64,000 bases of DNA from Geobacillus genomosp. 3 (GTDB lineage: Bacteria; Bacillota; Bacilli; Bacillales; Anoxybacillaceae). The notes beneath the pieces are model-generated. The model had not been told where the DNA came from. It worked only from the letters and a program-made list of their open reading frames with translations, and searched no databases. This document shows, one piece after another, positions 36,514 through 46,034 of this stretch; the first letter of the stretch is position 1, and every line of letters begins with the position of its first letter. The stretch lies in assembly GCF_000445995.2 (NCBI RefSeq), contig NC_022080.4, forward strand, positions 1,240,001 to 1,304,000, given 5' to 3'. The position numbers and the translations under genes were made by a program.

Positions 36514-38808
36514 ATGGCAACGAGACCTCTAGGTGAAACGGAATTTGAAGAAACGACGATCGAGCGTTTAAAGCGGTTAGGCTATGACTATCTTCATGCG
36601 CAAGAATTGTTTCAGCGTGGAGAGCGTAACAGTCTTCATGAAGTAGTTCTTTATGGTCGGTTGGAAGCCTTCTTAAAGAAGGCTTATCCGGCCATACCTG
36701 AACATGAAATAAAAAGACTTGCTCAAGTACTAACAGCGCCAGATGAAGTAAAACTGATTAACCGGAATATGCATTTCCACAAAATGTTGACGAAAGGACT
36801 TGAGTTCTCTTATGAGGTAAACGACGAAACGTACACGCCTCACGTTTTCCCGATCGATTGGGAACATCCAGAGAACAATGACTTTTTAGTAGTCAATCAA
36901 TTATCGATTGAAGGGCGAATGTCCCGTAGACCAGATATCGTTATATATATTAACGGTTTACCACTGATTGTATTTGAGTTAAAAAATCCGAACAACGAGC
37001 AAGCGACTGTTTATGATGCATATACCCAAATTCAAAACTATACGTATGATATCTCGCAATTATTTAACTACAACGCTTTTGTTGTCATTTCCGATAACGT
37101 AGAAACAAAGCATGGAATGCCGTTTGCTGATTACGATTTCTTTGCTTCATGGAAATCGATTGATGGGCGAAATGTCGATAACAACCGCGCCAATACGATG
37201 CGCACGCTGATTGAAGGATTATTCCCGAAAGATCGTCTACTAAATTATATTCGTAATTTCATTGTCTTTTTGGAGGAAGGTAGTAAAATTACCAAAGTTG
37301 GTGCGAAATATCATCAGTTTTTTGGCGTGAACTTTGCGGTGAATGAAGCGATACGTGCGACTCGGCCTGATGGAGATCGGAAAATCGGTGTTATGTATCA
37401 TACAACGGGTTCCGGTAAATCGCTAAGCATGTTATTTTTCGTAGGAATTTTGTCTCGGCATCCGGAAATGGAAAATCCATCAATTGTCATTCAAGTGGAC
37501 CGTAATGACTTAGACGAACAGTTGCATGATACGTTTGTGCAAGGGAAATCATACATCGGCCATGTGCATCACGCGGAAAATACCGAACAGTTGCGGACAT
37601 TACTGAGAGGGGAAGCGGGACAAATTATTTTCTCCACTATTGAAAAATTCCGTAAAAAAGAAGGAGAAACCCGACACCCTGTTTTATCGGAAAGACGAAA
37701 CATTGTGGTGATTGCCGATGAAGCACATCGCACCCAAGCCGGTTTTGCGGGCGGATTTGCCGCTCAGTTGCGTTATGCTTTGCCGAACGCTTCCTATATT
37801 GGATTTACGGGAACCCCGGTCGATTTTGTTGATAACAATACAGAAGAAATTTTCGGACATATTATCCACCGCTACGATATGGCTCAGGCGGTCGAAGACA
37901 AAGCGACATTGCCCATTTACTATGAGAGCCGTCTAATTCCGCTTGATTTATCCGCTGGGGACATTGATGAAAAATACAGAAAAATTATCGAAGAAGCAGG
38001 GGGAGACGATGAAGAGTCAGAGAGCTATAAAAGAAAATGGGCCGCTCTGGAAAAAGTCGTCGGTACTCCAAAACGGCTCCGTCGTTTAGCCAAAGATATC
38101 GTATCACATTTTAACCAAGTCGCCAATCCATTTCAAAAAGCGATGATTGTCTGCATGAGCCGACGCATTGCGGTGGATTTGTATAACTATCTAAGAGAAA
38201 TTCCGGAATGCCCTCCTGTTGAAGTGATTATGACAGGGGATGTATCAAAGGATCCGAAAGAGTGGCGCGAAGTCCAGCCGGGAAGCAAATATGCGCATAT
38301 TAAATCGAAAAAAGAGCAAGAAGAAGTGAAAGCCAAACTTCGTGACCCAGAAGACCCTTTGAAATTTGTCATTGTCGTCGATATGTGGCTGACAGGAATG
38401 GACGCCAAACCGCTTTCTTATCTTTATATCGATAAGCCGATGAAGGGACATAACCTGATGCAAGCCATTGCCCGTGTAAACCGCGTGTTTCCGGGAAAAG
38501 AAGGCGGTGTCGTCGTTGATTATATTGGCATCGCCACTTCCCTGAAAGAAGCAACTCATAAATATACGCAAAGCGGCGGCACGGGAAGTCCTACTTATGA
38601 TATTTCCGAGGCCGTTAACATCTTCATGGATCATCTAGAGGCAGTAAGGGGATTTATTCCAAGCAAGATTGATATGCAAAACTGGCGGGCAAAACCAAAG
38701 ATAGAGCGCGAGGACTTCATTGCAGATCTTGTTAACATTCTTTTAACTCACATTTCGCACCCTAGCAGGGGAGAAAGAAAGGATTTTTTATTTCGTTTTT
38801 CAGAATAA
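36514..38808 (+). pseudogene. hsdR: Type I restriction subunit, C-terminus cut off by an IS
   Basis: The 764-codon frame keeps the nuclease motif (RPDIVIYINGLPLIVFELKN, Glu near 154), Walker A HTTGSGKS (near 300), VVIADEAHRTQ (near 400), GFTGTPV and the motif VI region LMQAIARVNRVFPGK. HsdR proteins are usually about 1000 aa or more; the helical C-terminal domain that binds HsdM is missing. True hsdR sequence ends near 38744 and the last 20 or so codons are read from the IS1634-family element's left end. Restriction activity is probably lost or impaired while methylation may persist. AGGAGGTGCAAGC precedes the ATG. Confidence 0.88.
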
Positions 38809-40638
38809 CGTTTCGACCAACACGACTAGCGATGGCAATCCTTTTTTTACCATCGCTAGTCGTTCCATATGACGTTACACGTAAATGCTCTCATCCATGC
38901 CCAATCCCTGCAGAATCCTTCGCTGATCAGGGGTGAGCGGTTTCCCTAGCCTGCGTTGGATTTGCCCATCCGGCAACTCCAACAGGACGACTCTGACATA
39001 CCAAAACAATTGAAAAATCGCTTGTCCGGTCGGACGGGTCAGCTTGCGGCCTCCGGCGCCCTTTAATGGGCGTTCGGGTGTGATGAACTGACGCACCCGG
39101 CGCTGGAAGACGCGATAAATGGCCAAGGCCAGCAGAAACAAATAGCCCAACACCGCCACTCGTTCCGGTTTTTTGACGTAAATTTCGTCCGTAAAGAACG
39201 GATCTTTTAGGAAGGAGAAGTTCATTTCCACCGAGATCTGCCCTTTATACAGCTTCAAGATCTCTTGGGCATCCATGGGTTGGCCCTTCCATTCCTTTGG
39301 AACAGTCGTGACGAGGACAAACCGGGACGCTTTCCGTCTCGCCTGCTCCCACGCGTCTTGGTTGAATTCCACGCTCAGCCGAAGGGTGTACAGCGTCTCC
39401 ATTTCCGGTTCCGCCCCTTTTTTCGGCCGTCCACGCCGTTTTTTCGGGCGCACGATCTCTTCGACGACGGCCTCCACTCGATGGAACCGGGGACGAAGGG
39501 ATGCCTTCAAGGAGGCCAAGGCTTGTTCGGCGTCTTCCCGACAAGAGAAAGGATGACGCTCCCAACGGGCTTGTTCCTCGCGAAGAAGCTCCGCTTCTTT
39601 GGTTCGTTCTGTTTCGAGCGTCTTTCCTTTTCGCTGGTCGAGCGCACTCGATTCGACGACGATCAGTCGTACGGGCTGGCCTTCATATGTCGAGGCCGTT
39701 TCCCATACCCGGTACGTGGCGCCGTTTTTCTCGGCCAGCGCAAAGGGGGCGCTCCACGCCGAATCGGGTTGGGCATCCGCCTCCGAAAGCGCCGTTTTGA
39801 CAATCCGGAGCGACGACGGCCCTCTCGTGATCAAAAAGGCGTTGGCGGCTTTCGTTTGCGCCAGCGTGTCCTTCGTCATCGCAGCGGAATCTGCCACGTA
39901 AATCCATTCGTCTTCGATCTTCGCTTCCCTCAGCTGCTCATGGACTCGCGACAACACCTCGGGATTCCACGTTTTGTCCGGCACGTTGCCGTCGTGCACG
40001 TCGCCGTAAAACGGAATGCCGTCCTCGTTGCCGATCAGGCCGAATCCGATCTGCTTTTGCCAGCGATGATGGCGGTTATAGCCATAGGTGATGTGCAACC
40101 CATCCGACGAATCGGATTCATACGCACCGTAAACCGTCTTGTCCGTCGTATCCGCGTGAAAGACACGGAGAGGGAGGCCTTCTTTCTTGTAGATTTGTAC
40201 CAGGCAAGACGAAAGGACTTGATGGATATTGGCCTCATACAGCCGGTCCAAATGGCGAGCAATGGCATCGTCGTTGAACCAAGACGGATCCAATCCTGGC
40301 CGGATCAGCTTGGGCAAGTCGATGTCATGCGCCCACCGTTCCAAATGAACGAGGGCTTGCCGGCCGCTCAAGATATCCAAGAGAAGCAGCCCGACCACAT
40401 CACTGGCTCGGGTTTGGCATTGAGGATCCACCGGAACCAGCCGGTCAATCAGCTGAGGGAGGCCAAGATCTTTGAAAATGGTACTTATTATATTCAAATA
40501 GGAACTTTCATAAATCGCCCGAATTCGAACGTCCATGATGGAAAAACTCCTTTGCATTCCTTGTGTGTCAAGGACCTATTCGACACCGGGATGAAAAAAT
40601 CCTCCCGATTTTGGTCGAGAGGGTGCGAAATGTGAGTT
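38745..40638. mobile_element. IS1634-family insertion sequence
   Basis: An 1894-bp element with 19-bp perfect terminal inverted repeats, AACTCACATTTCGCACCCT at the left (38745-38763) and its complement at the right (about 40620-40638). It carries one transposase gene on the minus strand and a terminator hairpin (ACTAGCGATGG/CCATCGCTAGT, about 38822-38863) near the left end. No target duplication is seen: the flanks are ...CATTCTTTT and CTTAACGTA.... It separates a 3'-truncated hsdR from a 5'-truncated gene. Confidence 0.85.
38875..40536 (-). CDS. IS1634-family DDE transposase
   Basis: A 553-aa transposase. A DUF4277-type N-terminal region (VRIRAIYESSYLNIISTIFK to about 110) precedes the DDE catalytic domain: RVFHADTTDKTVYGAY (first Asp), WIYVADSAAMTKDTLAQ (second Asp) and GQISVEMNFSFLKDPFF (Glu with the Y/E-R-W-like block). 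It appears full-length and may be active. ATG 40536 follows AAAGGAG; an in-frame ATG seven codons earlier contains that box. The long plus-strand frame over it is an antisense artefact. Confidence 0.92.
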   Translation of the reverse strand: MDVRIRAIYESSYLNIISTIFKDLGLPQLIDRLVPVDPQCQTRASDVVGLLLLDILSGRQALVHLERWAHDIDLPKLIRPGLDPSWFNDDAIARHLDRLYEANIHQVLSSCLVQIYKKEGLPLRVFHADTTDKTVYGAYESDSSDGLHITYGYNRHHRWQKQIGFGLIGNEDGIPFYGDVHDGNVPDKTWNPEVLSRVHEQLREAKIEDEWIYVADSAAMTKDTLAQTKAANAFLITRGPSSLRIVKTALSEADAQPDSAWSAPFALAEKNGATYRVWETASTYEGQPVRLIVVESSALDQRKGKTLETERTKEAELLREEQARWERHPFSCREDAEQALASLKASLRPRFHRVEAVVEEIVRPKKRRGRPKKGAEPEMETLYTLRLSVEFNQDAWEQARRKASRFVLVTTVPKEWKGQPMDAQEILKLYKGQISVEMNFSFLKDPFFTDEIYVKKPERVAVLGYLFLLALAIYRVFQRRVRQFITPERPLKGAGGRKLTRPTGQAIFQLFWYVRVVLLELPDGQIQRRLGKPLTPDQRRILQGLGMDESIYV

Positions 40639-42187
40639 CTTAACGTATGACGATTACGTCAATATGATGACGTCAGGGTGGGTGCAGTCCGGACATGTAA
40701 ACGGTACGCAAGCATTGACGTTGCTGATTGATTTGCGCAGTTATATGGACGGCGTGAAAAGTTTTCAAGATATCATGGAACGCCTGCAAGCGCTTGTTGA
40801 TCTTCAGGAAGTCAGCCGCGTATTTGATGAAACTGCGAAGGAGCAGGCGGGGCGTCACCAGTTGAAGAGTTATTTAAGCAACCCGTTTCGCTGTTTTCCG
40901 TATGTGCATCAGTCTAGATACGAAATTACTGTCAAGCAGTTGGTCGAATGCACGAAAGATTTAGCTCGAAAAGTGAACCGTCTGCTATTGGGGGAAAGGG
41001 AAAAGAGAAATGTCAGGGTGTATATTGAAGAACTGAACGACATCTATGTGGCTGTAAGCGGCCAATGGGAGTCTAGTGCTAAACAAAAGATGGAAAAGTT
41101 ATTTTCCGTTTCGATTCCTGCCGACTGGGAGTTTACGATGGAAGAGTTATACCAGTTTCTTACATTGCACTTAGGTACAGAGGAAGATGAGGAAGACAAT
41201 GATCAAGACAGTCCACAAATTGTAAACATTGACCAGTTGGTTGGAAAAACGTTGATTGCACATAACATTCACGTAACAGGCTTATCGTTGCAAACGTTTC
41301 CTTGGAAACAGTCTGAAATGCCACACTTGTTGATGCATAGTTGGTTGAAAGAATGTATTCGCCGTTCATTTGTTGCTGCGAATCGAATCATGCGGATGAA
41401 TGCGCTTGTAGTTGATTATTACTCACGGGATGTTACGAGAGATACTGCGCTATATTCCATTTATCATCTTTTGGCGTATGGCAAGGGACAAATTACTTTT
41501 AGTTATATTAAAGATTTGTACGAGCATGACGGACCAAGCATTTATTTCGCTATCTTACAGGAATTGTATGGACAAACGGAAGAAGTTGCAGAGGAGCAAC
41601 CCGAAGAGTGGAAATGGGAAGAAGAGACCGTTGTCAAAGAGGAGATACCGAAAGAACCGTTACAGGCTATTCCCGATTTGCTATGGCTGGACAGCGATTT
41701 TTGCCAGCGAAAATTCTTTTTCAATGCGTTTGTTGAACATCATCCGATTTATGAAAACGATTTCCATCAGCAGCAAGCTTTTGCGATCATCGGCAAACTT
41801 CTTGCTGAACAAGGGGATGGAGAAGCGCTGGTGCGGGAGACCATATTCCCTTTATTTCCGCAATGGACAAACGCGCACAAGCAAAACTTGTTGGATACAA
41901 CCTATGCCTCCAGCCTAAGAACGTATAAATCATATCAAAATATTTATTATCCAAAGGCGATGAAACGGCTTCAACGCTTGGGAAGCAAATATATGGTCAC
42001 AAAAAATTGGAAAGCAAAATATCAATATGACCATGACACCTTTCGGATTGATGAGCATATAAAGGAATTTCTTGCAAGTGTTCAAATAAAGGAAATCGAA
42101 GCAAGAAGCGGACAACATTGCCGCATGTGCCCATTCCTGCACGTTTGTAAGGACGGTGAGTATGTCATCGATGCAAACGACAACTGA
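40639..42187 (+). pseudogene. AddB-like helicase-nuclease protein, 5'-truncated by the IS
   Basis: The open frame enters from the IS end (EFLTYDDYVNMMTSGWVQSG) without a start until ATG 40664, giving 507 residues. A stretch near 200-230 (LIAHNIHVTGLSLQTFPW) resembles the inactive helicase part of AddB. The C-terminal third looks like a RecB/AddB-type PD-(D/E)XK nuclease: DSDFCQRKFFFNAFVEHHP and the closing CRMCPFLHVC give the four-cysteine pattern of 4Fe-4S nucleases. The N-terminal part is missing. It overlaps the helicase gene by about 25 bp, so they formed an operon. The remaining ORF could still be translated; loss of function is inference. Confidence 0.7.
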
Positions 42188-43841
42188 TCTCCGTAAGAAA
42201 CGTCTAGACTTTGCCAGACGATCGGCGCGAGCTTGGCAAAATTATTTTGATGCCCATGGCCTGTTGGCTAATATTACGCTAAGCCCTGAACAAATTTCCG
42301 TTGTCCAGCAAGATGAAGATCAAATGTTGATCAACGGTTCGGCGGGCACCGGCAAAAGCCTGACATTAATTTATAAGTTGCTAAAAGTCATGGAACAGGA
42401 AAATGAACCGAAGCGCATTTTATATTGTTCATTTAATACGACGCTTATTGAAGATGCAAGAAAACGAATCGAGCAGTCGAGCAAGTTTCACGAGATCAAG
42501 GATAAACATACCTTGCATATGGAAACTTTTCACTATATGGCGGCAAGGATTTTAAGGGAAATTGGTTTTCCAAACGCAGAATTTTTGCGGATCAACCTTG
42601 AAAACTTGCGGCGCTATGAGGACGCCATTACGCGCCGTACGATAGCGCTTGTAGATACGTTTATGGAAAGCGAAAAATATAAAAAGCTGCCGCTGGAACA
42701 AAAACTTTACAAAACGCATGCAGGTACATTTTTAATGGATGAAATTCTTTGGATGAAAGCGAACGGTTTTGTCACAGAAGAATTGTATTATGATTGTGAA
42801 CGGGCGGGAAGGGGAAACATCCCGCGATTAACCAAAGAGCAGCGCCGAACGGTTTTCTATTTGTATAAGGAATATGAAAAAATGTTAAAAAAACAGTTCC
42901 ACGATCATTTAGATTTAGAAGATTATGCTTTGTTGCTGTTGAAACATTTTGAGGATATTCCGGATTCATTGAAGTACGACTATATTTTTGTTGATGAAGT
43001 TCAGGATTTGCAAGCGATGCAATTAAAAGCACTGGTCAGATTAACCAAAAAATCAATTGTTGTCTCCGGCGACCCGAAGCAACGTATTTACAAACGAAGC
43101 CCGTTCTCTTATCGGGATTTAGGGTTGCACATCGAGGGGAGGAAAACGAGAAACTTGCGAACAAACTACCGATCAACAAAACAAATCATGAAACTGGCAA
43201 GCAGTTTGGAGTTCATTGATGAAGAAAACGACCGTTTGGATGATCAACGTTTTGTGAGAGAAGGAAAAAAACCGTCGATCTACTTTTTCTCGGGCTCGAA
43301 AGAACTGAGTTGTCATCTAGTAAACCAAGTAAAAGTGATTCAGAAAAACGACCCGGATGCGACAATCGCTGTTATCCACCGTCATGATGGAGACAAATAT
43401 GCAATTAGTCAATGTCCGGTTCTTATGGAATTAAAGAAATACTTTGATGTCATCACCACATCCCAATATGGAAGAAGATTTGATTTGAACAAACAAAAAA
43501 AGCCGATCTTCTTTACGGATGCATATAGCGTCAAAGGGCTTGAGTTTGATTATGTATTTTTGATTCATTTTGACCGTGATCATTATCCGAGTAAAAAGAG
43601 GATTGAAGAGTTGGATAAACGAGCCGGTGACAATAAAAATAGTGACGGCTACAAGGCGGATTTTGAAGCTATACTCAATGACGAAAAGAAAGTTCTTTAT
43701 GTTGCAATCACTAGGGCGAAAAAAGAAGTGCAGTTAATGTATACTGGCCGCAGCTTTAGAAGTATTTGTCCTTTTGTAAGAAATTTCCGCAAAGAAGATT
43801 ACGATGCCTTTGGCTTTGATTCAAGTATATATTCCAAGTAA
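42162..43841 (+). CDS. UvrD/Rep-like superfamily 1 DNA helicase
   Basis: A 559-aa helicase. Motifs in order: Q-motif region LSPEQISVVQQ, Walker A GSAGTGKSLT (about 58-67), motif II IFVDEVQDLQ, motif III VVSGDPKQRIY, motif IV region LRTNYRST, motif V TDAYSVKGLEFDYVF and motif VI VLYVAITRAKKEV. It lacks the extended 2B and C-terminal parts of UvrD/PcrA and is shorter than them. The start lies within the end of the AddB-like gene; ATG 42162 is preferred over GTG 42156. With the AddB-like nuclease upstream and a PC4-like protein downstream it probably forms a DNA-processing or defence complex. Confidence 0.87.
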   Translation: MSSMQTTTDLRKKRLDFARRSARAWQNYFDAHGLLANITLSPEQISVVQQDEDQMLINGSAGTGKSLTLIYKLLKVMEQENEPKRILYCSFNTTLIEDARKRIEQSSKFHEIKDKHTLHMETFHYMAARILREIGFPNAEFLRINLENLRRYEDAITRRTIALVDTFMESEKYKKLPLEQKLYKTHAGTFLMDEILWMKANGFVTEELYYDCERAGRGNIPRLTKEQRRTVFYLYKEYEKMLKKQFHDHLDLEDYALLLLKHFEDIPDSLKYDYIFVDEVQDLQAMQLKALVRLTKKSIVVSGDPKQRIYKRSPFSYRDLGLHIEGRKTRNLRTNYRSTKQIMKLASSLEFIDEENDRLDDQRFVREGKKPSIYFFSGSKELSCHLVNQVKVIQKNDPDATIAVIHRHDGDKYAISQCPVLMELKKYFDVITTSQYGRRFDLNKQKKPIFFTDAYSVKGLEFDYVFLIHFDRDHYPSKKRIEELDKRAGDNKNSDGYKADFEAILNDEKKVLYVAITRAKKEVQLMYTGRSFRSICPFVRNFRKEDYDAFGFDSSIYSK

Positions 43842-43854
43842 GGGAGCGGTTTGT

Positions 43855-44391
43855 TTGGCAACGATTCAGTTTGAAATCAAAAAACGAATTGCGACATTGT
43901 CTAGTTCGCCCAAAGGATGGAATAAGGAACTAAATCTTGTGAGTTGGAACGGATATCCCCCGAAGTATGATATACGGGATTGGGATGTCTCACATGCGAA
44001 AATGGGAAAAGGAGTTACCCTTTCAGAAGCGGAAGCGAAGGAGTTATATTACGCATTAAAACAGCTGTTTGAGGAAAATTCATTTAAAAACTCCAACGTG
44101 CAAAATGAGGATTGGCGGAAACGAATCGATGAATGGACGGAGAACACTCCGTTATTTATTCAGCAACTCAAGAATGTGCTAATATTCATGAACGAAAAAG
44201 GGTACTCTGTCGAGAAGCAAAGACAATTACTAACAGGGATACAATCGGCACCATCTGAAGAAGCGTTGCAATACGAAATAGAAAGCATTAGCAGCATTTA
44301 TCCTTCATTCCATAGGGAGTTTATTAGCCTGGTTCGAAAGTTAGAGTCGGAGGAACTGGAACGGTTGTTTTTATATATTTGTCATCGCTAG
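43855..44391 (+). CDS. PC4/YdbC-like single-stranded DNA-binding protein with C-terminal extension
   Basis: A 178-aa protein starting TTG (43855) behind AAGGGAG. Residues about 1-70 match the YdbC/PC4 (p15) fold, including GWNKELNLVSWNGYPPKYDI and RDWDVSHAKMGKGVTLSE, a family that binds single-stranded DNA. Residues 80-178 are a helical extension without recognised motif (WTENTPLFIQQLKNVLIFMN). It follows the helicase by 13 bp in one operon, so it may load or guide the helicase on single strands; that is inference. Confidence 0.78.
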   Translation: MATIQFEIKKRIATLSSSPKGWNKELNLVSWNGYPPKYDIRDWDVSHAKMGKGVTLSEAEAKELYYALKQLFEENSFKNSNVQNEDWRKRIDEWTENTPLFIQQLKNVLIFMNEKGYSVEKQRQLLTGIQSAPSEEALQYEIESISSIYPSFHREFISLVRKLESEELERLFLYICHR

Positions 44392-44566
44392 TTTTGGCTG
44401 GAAAAGTCATCTCATCGATCGGATGGCGCGGTTGGAAACCCAAAGACATGTGTTCAACCAAAAAAACAGTTGCTGAAAAAGGCAAATGAAGTGTCCAGCG
44501 AGACCAAGACGACATCGAGAGCAAGTCAAACATCACAAAAACGTTGCCTATGCCTCGGAAATCTAA

Positions 44567-44632
44567 CAGCTTCTCGGGGCGAACCGGTTCGACGCGAATG
44601 ATCTGTTCGTCTCAACTGGGGGATTTACATGC
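44567..44632 (+). pseudogene. Short relic of an Mrr-type endonuclease gene
   Basis: About 66 bp (CAGCTTCTCGGGGC ... TGTTCGTCTCAACTGGGGG) match the Mrr gene at about 47499-47562 (the QLLGANPIDANCLFVSTGGF region) at roughly 80% by eye. No frame extends beyond. It is debris of a second copy. Confidence 0.6.
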
Positions 44633-44697
44633 ACCGTTTTTCCAATTATAATGATATTTAGAATAACCGCTGCCGTTCGGATGGATGGCAGGTCAAG

Positions 44698-44726
44698 AGA
44701 GAGGGGCGGCATCGCCGCTCCTTTTG
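44698..44726 (+). terminator. Hairpin before the NYN gene
   Basis: GGGGCGGC pairs with GCCGCTCC around ATC, followed by TTTTGTATT. It resembles the terminator part of the duplicated modules at 45894 and 49556. Confidence 0.65.
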
Positions 44727-44756
44727 TATTCATTGCCATGGACGGGAGGGAATGCG

Positions 44757-45320
44757 TTGTATTCGCGAATTGCCTTATTTATTGATGGTGGATATCTCGA
44801 CCATGTGTTGAAATGGCATGGAAAAGCCAAAATCGATTACAGCAAGCTTGCTCAACAAATGGCTCAAGGCCATCTGCTTTTACGAACGTACTACTACCAT
44901 TGCCTTCCCCATCAATCATCCTATCCATCTCTAGAGGAAAAAGACTATTTCTCCCATGCACAACGTTTTTTCAAAAGACTAAACCGGCTTGGTAGTTTTA
45001 CCGTCCGGGAGGGAAAGCTAGCATTTCGTGGCATTGATGAGCGTGGGTTTCCAGTGTTTGAGCAAAAAAGGATCGATGTGATGCTAGCAACCGATTTGGT
45101 TATGCATAGTACGAAGAAATTAATCACTCATGCGGCATTGTTGACGGGGGACAGTGATTTTTTGCCCGCGTTGCAAATCGCACAATCAGAAGGAGTGTAT
45201 ATCACCCTTTATTATTCCGACGGAAATGATGAGATTCGGCCACACGACGAACTGCTAGATCTTGTCGATGACAGGAAAGTAATTGATGCGGAATTTCTCC
45301 ACAGCATTCGACGGGAATGA
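44757..45320 (+). CDS. NYN domain protein (LabA/DUF88-like)
   Basis: A 187-aa PIN-like nuclease-fold protein. RIALFIDGGYLDHVL holds the first Asp, RIDVMLATDLVMHSTKK the second, and LLTGDSDFLPALQIAQSEG the third cluster (Asp-x-Asp), followed by ELLDLVDDRKVID. These acids form the metal site of NYN RNases. It starts with TTG seven bases after GGGAGG. Such proteins are common in defence islands and in RNA decay; the target is unknown. Confidence 0.85.
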   Translation: MYSRIALFIDGGYLDHVLKWHGKAKIDYSKLAQQMAQGHLLLRTYYYHCLPHQSSYPSLEEKDYFSHAQRFFKRLNRLGSFTVREGKLAFRGIDERGFPVFEQKRIDVMLATDLVMHSTKKLITHAALLTGDSDFLPALQIAQSEGVYITLYYSDGNDEIRPHDELLDLVDDRKVIDAEFLHSIRRE

Positions 45321-45323
45321 GAA

Positions 45324-45782
45324 GGCGATTGTGTACAAACTGTTATTTCCGAAGGGCGTGTTTTTGATTTCAGCCGCCTATTTGAGAAATGCCACTGCAA
45401 CTCCAAAATGAAAAGCTCCTCGCCTATTTGAACGACAACGCCATCCCGAGCGAAAAATCGCCGTTTGACCATATCATTTACGATTCCGGAGTGGAAGAGC
45501 GGTTCGCGAAACGGTTTGAAAACGATGAAAACGTGAAAGTGTACGTCAAACTGCCGAACTGGTTCAAAATCGACACCCCAATCGGTTCCTACAATCCCGA
45601 CTGGGCGCTCGTCATCGAAAAGGATGGCCTTCGTCCGCGAAACGAAAGGACGGGAATGGGAGGGAGAACTGCGGCCCGGTGAAGCGGCGAAAATTTCATT
45701 CGCCTGCAAGCACTTCCAAGCCATCGGCACGGACGTAGAATTCATCGGACCGGAGAATGATGTCGAACGGTTTATATTGTAG
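45324..45782 (+). pseudogene. Type III restriction enzyme (Res) C-terminal remnant
   Basis: One frame (from 45389) reads PFDHIIYDSGVEERFAKRFE, YVKLPNWFKIDTPIGSYNPD and WALVIEKDG, the C-terminal endonuclease of type III Res subunits (PD motif NPDW). After about 45625 the match moves to another frame: FVRETKGREWEGELRPGEA, then FQAIGTDVEFIGPENDVERF and a stop at about 45782. So a single frameshift separates the PD and E-x-K parts. The helicase part and any Mod subunit are absent. Only remains of a type III system. Confidence 0.82.
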
Positions 45783-45893
45783 TCTTAAGCCGTTAAAGGT
45801 GGGGACAAAGCAGAAGCCGAGCGGGCTTCTGTTTTGTTTCATTAGTATCTTTACGTATTTGACCGCAAACTGTCTTGGACAACAAATCTATCA

Positions 45894-46024
45894 GATATAG
45901 AAAGGGAGAGCGGCGCCGTACCGCTCTTTTTGTATTTTTTGACGGTCGACAAAGTTCGACGGAAATGTTTTACAAAAGTTGATACAATCAAATCAACGGA
46001 ATCTTTTTATCTACGACAAAGGGA
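45894..46024 (+). promoter_or_regulatory. Duplicated terminator-promoter module, copy 1
   Basis: About 130 bp similar to 49556-49685. It starts GATATAGAAAG, has the hairpin GAGCGG/CCGCTC then TTTTTGTATTTTTT, next the palindrome GTCGACAAAGTTCGAC (about 45946-45961), an extended -10 box TGATACAAT (about 45989-45998), and leads into the ribosome binding site of the 172-aa gene. Terminator function is clear; the palindrome as an operator is inference. Confidence 0.65.
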
Positions 46025-46034
46025 GGGGGCACGG

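Noticed and set aside
39265..40635. 456-codon plus-strand frame
   Set aside because: It is antisense to the IS1634-family transposase and has no family-like sequence.
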